Translations under genes and position numbers: made by a program | The notes under the pieces: generated by a model | Databases searched by the model: none | The model's input: only the letters and a program-made list of their open reading frames with translations | What the model was told of the DNA's origin: nothing | Origin: Tetrastigma voinierianum | Taxonomy: Eukaryota; Streptophyta; Magnoliopsida; Vitales; Vitaceae | Assembly: GCA_016808115.1 (NCBI GenBank) | Contig: JAEQBH010000647.1 | Coordinates: forward strand, 1,240,001 to 1,304,000 | Reading direction: 5' to 3' | DNA: 64,000 nt | Shown here: positions 11,529-22,559 of the stretch, piece by piece | Layout of the letters: each line of letters opens with the position of its first letter | Position numbering within the stretch: position 1 is the first letter of the stretch

Positions 11529-12020
11529 AGCTGATATTTTAGGCCAGATTAGCCGACGGTGTTATGAAGAATGCGTTGGCGAATGTAACGAGGTTTGATA
11601 GAATGACCAACGTGAGGGCACGGGACACCGTGCAGCGAGCGGTCGGCGGGGTTGGATTGGAGGGCGACGTGGTGGCGTGAAGCCACTGCGTGTGTCTGGC
11701 GGCGTGAAGTGCAGCGCCGCGGTGGATCGACGCGCTGTGCGCGGGTGGCACGTGGGACGATCTCGCGGGGACCCCGGGCGGCGCATGGCGACTACGTGGC
11801 TGGCGCACACTAGTGTGATTGTCTCGACAAGTTTTACCTCCGAGTGGCTTGTAACTTCATTTTTAGGCTTGAGAAGGGAGGAAACAAGGATTAACAGTGG
11901 TTTTCGTCGGAAAAAAAACAAGTTGTACCGTGGCAAAGGACGGTATTCACCGAAAAAAGAAGTTATACGGTGGTTGTAATGCCTAGATGGTGAAAGCAGC
12001 GAAAAAAAATCAGAGAACCT
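11529..12020 (-). mobile_element. Copia leader region without recognisable gag
   Basis: This lies between the primer site and the protease. 11600-11810 is strikingly GC-rich (GGCGTGAAG, GCGCGGGTGGCACGTGG) compared with both sides. Open frames at 11539-11808 and 11562-11936 (minus) and 11677-11979 (plus) show no gag features or zinc knuckle. Gag has been deleted or replaced by unrelated sequence. Confidence 0.5.
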
Positions 12021-12032
12021 GCTCTGATACCA
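12021..12032 (-). other. Copia primer-binding site (tRNA-iMet)
   Basis: The minus strand reads TGGTATCAGAGC, a perfect match to the plant tRNA-iMet primer site, next to the LTR on its right. This fixes the orientation of the Copia element and the inner edge of its 5' LTR. Confidence 0.9.
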
Positions 12033-12219
12033 TAAAGAAAGACTTGAGTCTTTGCATATTATAAACTGTAAATTACAAGTACAAGCGGATGCCTTATATA
12101 GGCCAACAATATAATAATCTAACAGGTATATACATTATGGCAACTTTTTTTGTGGATCCCATTCCAAAAAATGATAAGAATCCAGATCTAACGATAAAAA
12201 ACTCGAAGTTACTGTAACA
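12033..12219 (-). mobile_element. Copia 5' LTR (about 187 bp)
   Basis: On the minus strand it begins TGTTACAGTAACTTCG and ends at the primer site. Immediately outside it (12220-12228) the minus strand reads GGAGGGAAG, which looks like a polypurine tract. The LTR may therefore once have been shared between two adjacent elements, or the purines may be chance. The matching 3' LTR was not found; that side of the element is truncated at 9947. Confidence 0.7.
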
Positions 12220-12228
12220 CTTCCCTCC

Positions 12229-14318
12229 AAGGGTATATATATCTAGTAGTTATGCATTACAAACTGGAAAGTGTATAAACACGCTATTAGCTGCCGACTC
12301 AACTCTTATAAGAGCTTGCCAGCTCCATAACATACTGATTCCCCAGGTTCTTCCCTTCCAATTTGGTGGCTTCTAATCTCTTCAATTTTCATTTCCTTCT
12401 CTTTTCTTTCATTCATTGTGATTTAGTACATTACTTCATTTTCTTTATCATACCCTTTAGGCATCGGTTTTGGATCAGTTTGAAGAAAATATTAAATCCA
12501 AATCTATAACATTGGTTTGAAAAAATTACAACCCGATACAAACTGTTCAAAGTACTCAAACCAATCAAACCTAATATTATGGTTTCATTTAAGTTTGCGG
12601 TTTGAACCATTCAAAGTTATTTTCCCTTTTTGAGTGTTTTGATCCCAAAATCGTATAACCTCCTTTTTTCTTTCTCCCACCCCTCTTTTCTCCCTTTGAT
12701 TAGAGAATCCCCAACCACCTTTCTATTATGTTTTAAGTGTTTATCATTAGAGAATTTAGAACTCCCTCCCTCTCCTCTTTTTTTTCTTTCGACTTTATAT
12801 CCTGTGTTTATCAGGTATTTTATTTCATTTATTATCTCTTGTTTTTCTTCTTCCTTCAATCTAGAGAATCTAAGAGTCAAACATACAACCTCATTTCTTC
12901 AATCTTAGTTCTAGCATCTGTTGCGGATTTTAAGTTTAGAGGCAATTGCTTGAAACTTTGCTTTTCTTTGTAGAGTATTCATCTTTAGAAGTTAGCTATA
13001 GGGCCCACAGGGAAAAATATATATATATTTTTTGGGTCACGATGGACAAAATCGCAGGTCTACAATGAGAAATTGGTTAAGAATGCTTATATATGAACCA
13101 TATAAAACGACATCATTTCATAATATCCGTTTGGGTTGAATTCGGTTATGTCGGTTTTCACTCCTAAACTGCGAATTGAACCGATATTTCGATTTTTGTA
13201 AAATTTCAAACAAATTCAAACCTGTAAATCTTAAAAACCGCGGTTTTGGTTTGGTTTGGTTTGGATGGTTTTTTACGATTTATGAACGTGACCCATAATA
13301 CCCTTCAATTTGTCTGTTGGGTGAGAAAGGAGTAGTCGCCATCAACAAAGCTTAGTGACTCATATTAAAGCAGTCAGATCTCATGCTCTCTTTAGTTGTT
13401 CATAGGATGGCAATTTCCTTCAAACTCGATGAGAAATCCGATATCCAATTTGAATGGAATAGGGTATGAAGGAATATTTTAGACCTAATTAAATATTAGG
13501 GTAATAGGCCAGGTTTAGATATTTTTGGATTCAGGGATAGAGATTTATTTATAAACTATTTCTTGCATATTGTTATTTGTTGTATAATATTTTATTGTGC
13601 TTGCATTTTTATTGGTTTTATAAAATCACATCACAATAATTCTTATTATTATTATAAGACAAATTATTTTTAATATTTATGATTTTCTAAAATAATTAAT
13701 TTCATAAATTGAAATATGGTATTTGGGTAGAGTATGAAAATGAGATGAGAATGATAATAGAAATAATAAATGAAGATGGGATGGACAGAGGCAGAGCTAT
13801 ATAGGGCTTATGGAAATTATTTACATAGGGGTTTGAATCTTTGATCACTTGTTTGAAATGTATGATACTTACCCATCACACTACCATATATGTCTCTTGA
13901 AAATATTTATACCCCATGACTATATTTTCTGGCTCTGTCACTGTGATGGAAATCTAAAATTCTAACCGAACCCATTTTCATCCTTAGTTCATACCCATCT
14001 TTCTTTCATAACACGACGAAGTTTTTCATCACTAAAATCTCCTAGTCGGCATTCAATGCATGAGCAGTTAAACAAGAGATTCAAGGGCTAACGCGAAACT
14101 GAACCTGCACTTTCCCATCACCCACCGGCCACCTACGCGCTTACTTTTCTCTCCTTTCTGAAGCTTAAACCAAGTAATTGCTACGTTTATTCCTGAAAAG
14201 AATCCAATGAATATTAACAACAAAACTTAGTTGACTGGTCGCTCAACGGATATTATCCATCCACGCGTATCACCATTCATCACTCGATATAAGAGGTGGT
14301 GACATAACATCCACTCCC
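12229..14318. other. Non-coding stretch, no gene recognised
   Basis: AT-rich DNA with pyrimidine-rich parts (12640-12890) that produce low-complexity ORFs on both strands. A (TTTGG)n run lies at 13243-13265. Phrases such as CGGTTTGAACC and CAAACCAATCAAACC near 12540-12610 and AAACCGCGGTTTTGG near 13235 resemble ends of non-autonomous DNA transposons, but no clear inverted repeat with a duplication could be delimited. No conserved protein was seen. Confidence 0.5.
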
Positions 14319-14659
14319 ATGTTCACCAGCCATTTCCCTTTTCATGTTTTTTGTCTCAGACAAATATTTCTCCTTATAGGCTATACTTTTCATTTCCTTT
14401 ATTCTCTGTTCTTCATTTTCCATTATTATAAAGCATGTCCAATATTTTGCATGCATGTTGGCTTAAATTGCATAGAGCCCATACTCCTATGTTCACCAGC
14501 CTTTACCCTTTTCATGTTTTTTTGTCTCAGACAAATATTTCTCCTTATAGGCTATACTTTTCATTTCCTTTTTTCTCTGTTCTTCATTTTCCATTATTAT
14601 AAAGCATGTCCAATATTTTGCATGCATGTTGGCTTAAATTGCATAGAGCCCATACTCCA
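14319..14659 (+). repeat. Tandem duplication of about 170 bp
   Basis: The unit starting ATGTTCACCAGCC and ending GCATAGAGCCCATACTCC occurs at 14319-14488 and again at 14489-14659, nearly identical apart from a one-base T-run difference and a few substitutions. High identity suggests it is recent. The second copy runs into the ACA fragment and includes its first codons, so the duplication postdates arrival of the ACA sequence here. Confidence 0.9.
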
Positions 14660-14879
14660 TATGCCATCCACCCGCAGCATACCCTACAAGAGATGGCCCT
14701 AGGCCTTTGCTGCTATCTATTCTTTCAGGTCTCTATATTCTCTTCTCAATCGCAAGAAGAAGAAAAGCAGAAAACTTCCAGTCCATACTCCTCCATTTGT
14801 TGTCCTCAATGTTAAGCCCGAAGCCTTCTCTGGCATTGATCATACAACTCTCACTGCAATTGTGAGGGACAAACATTAG
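14606..14879 (+). pseudogene. 5' fragment of an ACA12/13-type Ca2+-ATPase gene
   Basis: Nucleotide similarity to the start of the main ACA gene (45417-45690) is clear over about 270 bp: CATGTCCAATATTTTGCAT versus CATGTCCGATATCTTGCAT, then AAGAGATGG, GGTCTCTATATTCTCTTCTC, GCAGAAAACTTCCA and a long stretch encoding VVLNVKPEAFS. It keeps the N-terminal cytoplasmic region that in this family carries the autoinhibitory calmodulin-binding segment, but frames are broken and everything after the codons for TAIV is gone. It lies on the same strand as, and upstream of, the main copy. It looks like the relic of a tandem paralogue rather than a processed copy, though the family is intronless so this cannot be proved from structure. 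Confidence 0.85.
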
Positions 14880-15544
14880 CTATATATTGATTAATTCTGA
14901 ATTTATTTACTTAATGGGAAATTTTAAAGAAGCTAAAACAAATCTGAAGTATGGATAATTAAAAGAAAATTTCTATTTTTAGATGATTAATATTAGTATT
15001 AAATTTACTAGTTAATAATATAACTTTTTTTAATGAGAAAATACTACTAAACAAATAACTTACAAACTCGATTGGAAAGTGAATCGCGAGAATGTAGTAA
15101 TATACGTGTAACATCTTTTGGAAAATTTGGCCAAGTGAACATTTGAATCCTAAAATCTTTAAGACTTTTAATTTAGGCAATCTACAGTTATATTTGCTTC
15201 TTTATAGATATGTTGACAAATATAAATATTTAAATCTTGTGATAGCTTCCAAATATCCTTCATTAATAACAAAATATAACTATGGATATTAATCTTCTTA
15301 TTGTAACCCAATCTATAGCTATATTAAGTCACCTTCCAATATACAATCAAAAAACGTTTATTAACTGGCAATTTAAAATATATAAATCTCTTAAAGTCAT
15401 ACATTCATCAATAATAAAATTGTGAATTGTCTATATGTTTACATGAAGCCATTTTTAAAATACCATTAGTCTCTAAAAACCCAACCTACAACACTATTAT
15501 TTTAAACCCTTGAACCATCAAAGTTTAATTTGAATATACCATTA
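14880..15544. other. AT-rich spacer, nothing recognised
   Basis: No gene, repeat or element end is visible. The minus-strand frame at 14959-15180 is low-complexity and has no family features. Confidence 0.5.
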
Positions 15545-16183
15545 ATCAGGAGAATCTATTGAATCCATTTTTCAACATGTCAAGTGATAGAACGACCTCA
15601 TTTAAATGATAGGAGCCCATCAAATAATCTTGAAGATTTTGAAATATAGAGGTAGCTTTCTCAATGATGAGAAAGGGATTTGGTTGGATCTTTCTAAATA
15701 GAACTTGGTTTCTTTGAGGTCCTCAAATGTTCCATGATTATGGTACCATTGGATGCTTGAACAATTTGCAATGACTTCTAGAGTTTTATAGTATTTCTAG
15801 CCTAGAGAAATCACTTTATAAAGAGATGGAGTGAGACAATTATGTAATTTGATCTCAATTCCTCGAATAAATGGGAAAATTTTAAAAACATGCTCAATAT
15901 TTTCAACATTTTGACTACAAAGATAGCACCCATTAGGAATTTCCATCTTCCTAATAGACAAAAACTTATAAGTAGAGAGGGCACCTCTAATAACCAACCA
16001 AAGAAAAACCTTTATTTTTGGAAGGAGTTTTAGTTTCCAAATCCAATTCAAAATCTTGGATCTAAGGTGACTTGAAGGTTTTCTCATTACCCAAGTTGCG
16101 GATTTAAGTGAAAATCTACCATCTTGAGACAAATCCCAACAAACTCTATCCTCCAAGGAAGATGTAGGAATAAGAATTGCTTT
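15545..16183 (-). mobile_element. LINE piece 5: zinc-finger RVT and C-terminal region
   Basis: This is the last part of the minus-strand LINE. It reads IPTSSLEDRVCWDLSQDGRF, SLKSATWV and then a reverse-transcriptase zinc-binding domain (LLPKIKVFLWL, GCYLCSQNVENIEHVF) typical of plant L1-type elements, followed by a decayed C-terminal stretch (KERNNIVF-like) to about 15545. The protein continues directly from piece 4 (19865-20113): ...VLADIKAI joins ILIPTSS once the LTR at 16184-19864 and one copy of its GCTTT duplication are removed. Confidence 0.85.
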
Positions 16184-17089
16184 TGTCACGCCCCAATTCC
16201 CGGTCCGACCCTATTGGCGGATCCGAACCGAGTTCGGGGTGCGAGACCATATACTGGGACTCTTTACCTGTTTTTTTTTTTTTTCAGCCGAACTTGTACC
16301 TGTGGGTATGGCCCACATCTTATAACATAATCAAAATATAATATACATATACAAAAGAACTACCACCGGGTGGTGTCCGTGAAATCTATCTGCAGCGTAT
16401 CTTGGAGTCCGTTTACATATGCAAAAACTACTTTTACATTTTCGTGAGCCACGAAACCTATCTTTTGTGATGAACCCACACTAGTGTCTTTGCCCGGTTG
16501 TATCACGGAAGTTTCGGATGTCTTCTCTGTACCTACGGATTAAACCGATGCTAAGCTACGCTTAGTGGGAAACATATCTTATAACTTATACTGGTACACA
16601 TGAATTTATTCTGAATCATAATAAACATATAACAGAAATAGATATCAAAATCTTCATGAATTCATATACTCTACATGTATAATAGGTCATATCATATTCA
16701 GAGCAAACTTATACATATACAATGGTAAGGCATCCGATTCGTCTCTTTTACATGTATTATGACTTTCTCGGGTTTTCAGGTTGTGTTCCTATTCATGTCA
16801 TTGACATAATTCTGTCTACTTGTACCTTGTGACTTTTAACAGAATTCTTACATTTCCCATAGGAGTATAGAGCCTGGAAGTGCCGTATATATAGTCGGAG
16901 AGCGGATTTGAATTCCTTTCTCTCTTGTTCATTATTCAAATTTGCATGGTTCATATTCCATGGCTTTATTATCTAAATCGGAACATATAACTTATCTTGA
17001 GAAGGTACTCGTAGAGTTCATACGGGTTCCATATCTCGAAGGACACATTACGATCCATATTCCTGCGTATCGATGAACTTATACATATA

Positions 17090-17950
17090 CTTAGACGGAG
17101 TACTTATCCACATACTCATATTTATCTCAAGCTTATACTTGTTTGATCTCCGTGAGATTCTGAACTTATGCTTATACAGAGGTACCCTTATGTACTACAA
17201 GGCTGATACTTATACTTGTGCTTATATCAAACTTATCTTATACTCGTGAGGGTACGTGTTAGGTACCTCGCGAGTTTATCCTTATCGGAGCTTATGCGGA
17301 GATACCGAAGTAGGTACTACGGGGTGTCAGTCTGAGATGCACGTAGGTATACGAAGTGTCAGTCTGAGTACGAAGTAGGTACTTCAAGAAATTATTTTTA
17401 TACAAGTAGATACTGTAATTGCGACTTGTACTACGTGAGCATATCCTTGTCTTACTTGATCTTAGCACGGGTATTTACTGAGCTATTCTTGTACTTCTCG
17501 GATCTTATTCTTGTATTTCGGATCTATACCAGACAGCAGATCTATGTAATACTTGTCTTTACCGACATGCAGAGCCCCGTACGCATTCACCGGACTTTAT
17601 ACTTGAGACACAATGCGAGAGTACCCGTGGTACTACGTAACTTATACTTAATTTTATCAAGGCCGAGAGTACCCGTGAGGCAATGCCGTAACTTATACTT
17701 ATTTTATCGATATTTTAGCATTCCTGGTATGCACTCACGGAAATTTATACTTATTTTATCGATAATCGGCACCACAGGTACTACTTTAACTTATACTTAT
17801 TTTACTAACATGAGTACCAGAGGTACTACGGAACTTATACTTATTTTATCGTGATACGTGAGTAAACGGGAAGTAGGTACTACAAAGATTAATCATATAC
17901 GTGGAGTACCTGGTGAGGTACTATACAATGTATTATGGGAGGTACATTCC
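17090..17950. repeat. Irregular GTAGGTACTAC / CTTATACTTATTTTATCG repeats in the solo LTR
   Basis: Words such as GTAGGTACTAC, GAGGTACTACG and AACTTATACTTATTTTATCG recur with spacing of roughly 60-70 bp, with large variation. The ORF at 17426-17854 is a by-product of these repeats. Confidence 0.6.
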
Positions 17951-18059
17951 ACTTTTACTCTTATTCTTTATTCAGTCTTATCATATAACCTGTTCAATAA
18001 TTCTTAATTTCAATCATAAGAAATGAGTAGACGCAAAGACAATAAGTACCTAAAGGTAC

Positions 18060-18270
18060 AATACGCATCGAGGCAATGAGTATCGACCGCACCGCCTCGC
18101 ACACGCCAATGGGAGTGTCGTGAGCACCAACGTGAGTGCCGGGCACCAATCAGACGTGGTTGCCCAACAAGAGTGTCGAGCACCAACAGGAGTGTCGGCA
18201 CCGATCAGACGTGGTCGCCCACGAAACAGAGTGTCAGAGCGCACCAATAGGGAGAGTGCTCATGACCGAT
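18060..18270. repeat. Short tandem repeats GAGTGTCG..CACCAA in the solo LTR
   Basis: GAGTGTCG, GAGCACCAA, GGCACCAATCAGACGTGG and GGCACCGATCAGACGTGG alternate about six times. They have no counterpart in the other family-A LTRs in this window. Confidence 0.6.
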
Positions 18271-19864
18271 CACGTCCACTCATTCATTCTTCGGTCTAGG
18301 TAAATATACTCGTCATGTCTTTTCTAAAACTTATAATCCTTCTTAATCACATTCTCGTGATCATGACATATTACCTCTATATTCATGTTCATGTTCATAT
18401 AGTTCGTTTTCATGTTTCATATCAAATTTATGTTTCATGAACATATCTATACATATTGCATTTCCTATTTTTCCTTGTTTCATACCTCTTACATATGACA
18501 TTTCATATACTTATACAGAAATACTGATGTATTCAAACATCGTTCATGTATTCTTGTCCCTCAATGCATCTACTTTTCTTAGAAATTGGAATCATTCCAA
18601 TTGAATCATCAGAACTAAAGTTTTGGTTTTTTCATGCCCAACTAGTCGGTTTACCCGGATTACACTAGGAACAATCTGAATTTCTTATTTTTTCAGGAGG
18701 CTTAACTTCATACCTGACCCTGGTTCTTTGTATTCATTTGAAGTTAAGGTGCTAAGGGTTCATCTTCAACTGGAATCACCCAAATCGGAGCACCGAAACT
18801 CGAGTTACGTCCTAAACAATCGGGCTAAATTTTATGTTCAAAAGTCGAACCAGAATCGCTCGAATATGCAGCCCCATTCTTATGCAATTCTTGGGCTACA
18901 TAGAATCCAGATTTGAAGATACCTATTTCAGATGTTTGTTCTTTCTTGACCTGCATTTTTAACCAAAGAATTTGAATCACTAAATCGATTCTAAATGAGT
19001 GTTATGCCAAAATACGAACGCCGGTCAAAATAAAAATGAACACTACCCGTATTCAAGATACTCGACTGCATTCTGGTGACAGTCTCCGAATTTGCTCAAA
19101 AATGGTGGGATTTCACCATTTTTCATGCACTCTTCTCCTATAATTTTCTTCTATTCCATCCTTCATAAAAACTAAAATGGAATCCCTCCCAAACAACTTC
19201 CACAAACACTTTAATTAACCAAAGAATCCAAGGATTCATACCAAAGTTCACTAAACTTTACAAAACCCTACACTCATGAAGGATTCCATATCTACTTGAT
19301 ATCAACTAGATTCAACCAAACTTCCCTAAACTCAGAGTTAGGATATCTTCCTAACAAAACCCTAGAAAAGGGAACCAATTTAATCTTCAAGAAAAACCCT
19401 TGCAATCATACCCAAGTAGTTTGTGTACAAAAAGCATACCAAAATCCATGCAAAAGTCATGTATCCAGACAAAAATCCATACCTTTGCTTGATTTCTCCT
19501 ATCTTCCTCTTCTTCTTCTTCCTTCTCCTCTTCTTCCAAGAGTCTGTTCTGAGACCAAAAAAATAATCCATTTTTAGTCTCCCTCTCCTTTTATAACAAG
19601 TGCCCTCTTATTTACCTTATAATCCTCCATCTTCCATTTATTACACTCATACCCTATTATTTATACTTTGGCCTATAGTTCCTGGGTCAAATTATGACTT
19701 TTTAAGTCTCTTTTACAAATTACACTTTTTTTGTCCTATAACTTCAAAATTCTTACGGGTTCTGTTTCCACAGCCTCGCATTTAACTCACGAAACATTCA
19801 AATTATGCTTACAAAATACCCGAAACATGTCGAAAACTGCTAGGGTATATTTCGGAGCATTATA

Positions 19865-20113
19865 GCTTTAATGTCTGCTAGGACATTAAAGGCAATGAAT
19901 GAAGCAATAGAATGGAGGTCCCATTCCTTCTTGTCATGATTAATACATTCATAAACTTTAGCATCTCAGTTGATATCTTGCAAATTGTCTTCATCCACAA
20001 AGGAAATCAGGAGGGACATATAAACTCAATGGTCTAACCAAAAGCAAACTTTCATATTATCTCCTATGCACAATTTTAGCCTAGCTCAGATATATTTTCT
20101 ATGGTTAATAATC
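19865..20113 (-). mobile_element. LINE piece 4: between thumb and zinc finger
   Basis: The minus strand reads LCIGDNMKVCFWLDH (usual form WRIGNGxxIxFWxDxW) and then DDKKEWD-like HDKKEWDLHSIASFIAFNVL, the segment before the LINE zinc finger. It is bounded on the + strand by GCTTT at 19865 (target duplication of the solo LTR) and TAATC at 20109-20113 (target duplication of the small LTR element). Confidence 0.85.
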
Positions 20114-21578
20114 TAATGCAGCACCAAAGAAAGAAAGTTTCATGGTATAAGCAAACATTAAATTTTAGTCATCTTTAGCACGTGAAAGAATTCAATCTCA
20201 TTTGTTTCCATCATTATCTTGATTCTTTTTCATTTTTATTGTAGATTTTGTTATTTTTGGATTTTCTAGTTATTTCCTTTTTGAAGGAAAATTCTGTAGT
20301 TTTAAAGATGTAACCTAGAGGTGATGGGAGATTAGGTTTTAGAAGAAAGAAGATTTTTTTTTTAGATTTTTCTCAAGCCTGCTAATTTTTCTCAGATTCT
20401 ATTGAACTCAACAAGTCTAACTCAAGTAATGTTGCTGAGCCACTCATGTGTACACCGCATCGTGGGACAGTATCCAAGCCATAAGATCTGCACCATGGCT
20501 ACCACAGGATGTGCCACGTTCCTCAGATCAATGATGCTTTGCAGAGATTGCTCGGACAGCTAACAAGTGGACTGAAGTAATTACAAGAATCCTGTCATTC
20601 CAGAACAACCCAACCACATCAAAACCTTGACCAAGTATTTGCCGAGGGTGGTTCTAACCTTGATGATAACCCTATTGTCAGACTTCTTGATGTTCCTCCA
20701 CAATAGGATCGATGTTAGGAAGCAAGTTTCAAGGTGGTTATTCCTAGATTCTCTAATATGATGCCAATGTCAATGGTAATCGAATTTTATGACGTAATAA
20801 TTTTATGATGCATTATGACATGATGAGGAGGTAAATTAGAATTGTGATATTGATCATATTTATATTTATCTCAGACCCATTTGATGACTAGCTCTTCTTC
20901 TCTTTTCGCATCTACATAATTACATGATTAAGGAAGGAGTTATGACTACCCCCACTATCGTTCTACGATTGTTGAGAAGATGTCTTTCTCAAAGAACTTC
21001 TCCATGCTTCATGATGCGAAACCCAACATCATATTGATTTGGTACGAGCAGTAACGTTACCAAATCACCTTCATGGGATGAGTCTGAGAGAATATGAAGA
21101 ACTAAGGCATCGAGTCCAATGGAAATCACTAAGAAGAACAATCATAATTCCATAACCCACTCCATTCCAAATTGAGGACGAAATTTCTATAATGGAGGGG
21201 AGAATGATGCAAAGATTCAAGAAAGAAAGTTTCATGGTATAAGGAAACTTTAAATTTAGATATCTTTTTAATTTGTAATGCGGAAAGAATCTTAGCTCTC
21301 ATTTGTTTTCATAATTATCTTGATTTTTTTCCTTTTTATAGTAGATTTTGTTAGTGATATTATTATTTATGGATTTTCTAGTTATTTCCTTTTTGAAGGA
21401 AAATTCTCTGGTTTTAAAGATGTAACCTAGAGGTGATGGAAGATTAGTTTTTGGATGAATGAAGATTTTTTTTTTTTTTTTGAGATTTTTCTCAAGCCCT
21501 ATTCATTTTCTTGGTATTCTATTGAATCAACAAGTCTTTGAACTCAGAATATCAAGAGTCTACTCATGTACGCCATCA
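20114..21578 (+). mobile_element. Small LTR retrotransposon (1.47 kb), non-autonomous, TSD TAATC
   Basis: Two similar LTRs (20114-20462 and 21205-21578) flank a 742-bp interior. The LTRs start TAATGCAGC and TGATGCAAAG and share GAAAGAAAGTTTCATGG, TTTTGAAGGAAAATTCT and GATGTAACCTAGAGGTGATG. A perfect TAATC duplication lies at 20109-20113 and 21579-21583. The 3' LTR is preceded by GGAGGGGAGAA, and before that ATTGAGGACGAAATTTC, which resembles the end of a Gypsy polyprotein. The interior has a short broken frame (DALQRLLGQLTSGLKQLQE) that may be a gag relic; no protease, RT or integrase is present, so it must have moved with proteins from elsewhere. Confidence 0.85.
21194..21204 (+). other. Polypurine tract of the small LTR element
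   Basis: GGAGGGGAGAA directly precedes the TGATGC start of the 3' LTR and fixes the element's + orientation. Confidence 0.75.
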
Positions 21579-22069
21579 TAATCTCTTTTCCAAACAATGG
21601 AATCTTTCTACTCTTCCTAGAGATCCTAAGAAATTATTATTAGTTTTAACATATTTATCTCTCATGATTCTTGTCTAAATGCTATCATTATCAATGCGGA
21701 CTCTCCATCATAGTTTAGTAATTGAATTTTTATTAACATCTTTGTTTTTCCTAATGCCTAGTCCTTCAAATTTAGGTCTATAAATAACATCCCATGCTAC
21801 TAAAGGAATCCCTTTAGTCTCATCAGGCACTATATTTGGGATCCATATGAATTTCCTATTAATTTTATCAAGATCCTTATTATTCCTTTTTGTAAGTTTA
21901 AAACAACTTATAACATGGAGATGAGAGCTTGCTAAATTAGCCTTTATCAAAACTATTTTACCATCTCTTGAGAGGAAACACGCTTTCCAAGATGCCAACT
22001 TTCTTTGGGATTTGATGATTACCCCTGAAAAGGTGCTTCTTTTAACTTTGCCTTGGATTATTGGGCAAC
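21579..22069 (-). mobile_element. LINE piece 3: reverse transcriptase thumb region
   Basis: The minus strand encodes QGKVKRSTFSGVI, LASWKACFLSRDGKIVLIKA (usual form LSGWKxxxLSxAGRxxLIKS) and NRKFIWIPN, then WRVRIDNDS and RDKYVKT. This is the conserved stretch after the polymerase core of plant L1-type LINEs. The frame at 21708-22100 runs on beyond 22070 only by entering the CACTA terminal repeat. The true preceding residues are in piece 2. Confidence 0.9.
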
Positions 22070-22100
22070 CACTACTAAAAATAACCAGATTACCGACCAA
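22070..22100 (+). repeat. Left terminal inverted repeat of CACTA element
   Basis: CACTACTAAAAATAACCAGA and the ATTACCGACCAA that follows pair with the right end. Differences from the right repeat are at positions 14, 18 and 19. Confidence 0.95.
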
Positions 22101-22395
22101 ATTACCGACCTAAAAAATTGGTCGGTAATTACTGACCAAATCACGACCATTTAGAGACCAAAAGGTCGGGTCGTACCGACCAAAGACCTAATTATGAGTT
22201 TTCACCGACCAATAATTTTGTCAATTGGCTATTCAAATTAGCGTAATTACTTCAAAAAAATTATCGTAATTGCAACGACCAAAAATAAATTATCATGAAA
22301 ATTGGTCGATAAATAGGCGACCCAAAAAAATTTTAACCTGGTAATTACCGACCAAATTTTTGGTCGGGAAATGGTCGGTAATTACCTCATACATA
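22083..22395. repeat. Left subterminal TTACCGACCAA repeats
   Basis: About ten copies of ACCGACCAA or its complement TTGGTCGGTAA, in both orientations, within 310 bp of the left end. In En/Spm such subterminal motifs bind the TNPA-type protein; that role is inferred here. Confidence 0.8.
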
Positions 22396-22559
22396 TATTA
22401 TGGCTTGAGGACCATATTATATATATTAAAGCCTCAAAATCTTTTCATTTTGGACTTATTTTAATCATGATACCCAAAGTCCAATTTGATGCCCATGATT
22501 TAGAGTTCTACCAATAAGAACGAGCTGCATTGGATTGAATGGGAGACAAACAATTGATT

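Larger units (their letters stand above)
16184..19864 (-). mobile_element. Solo Gypsy LTR (family A relative), 3.68 kb, with TSD GCTTT
   Basis: The + strand starts TGTCACGCCCC and ends GGAGCATTATA, so the minus strand reads TATAATGCTCC...GGGGCGTGACA. A perfect 5-bp duplication GCTTT lies at 16179-16183 and 19865-19869. The start (CCGGTCCGACC...GATCCGAACCGAG) and end (ACTGCTAGGGTATATTT) match the LTRs at 49942-54803 and 55905-61698. No interior or second LTR is present, so it is a solo LTR left by recombination. It interrupts the LINE between ADIKAI and ILIPTSS. Inner repeats lie at 17090-17950 and 18060-18270. Confidence 0.9.

Noticed and set aside
12470..13290. Possible non-autonomous DNA transposon with CGGTTTGAACC-like ends
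   Set aside because: The facing motifs near 12540-12610 and 13235 are not clean inverted repeats and no flanking target duplication could be set.
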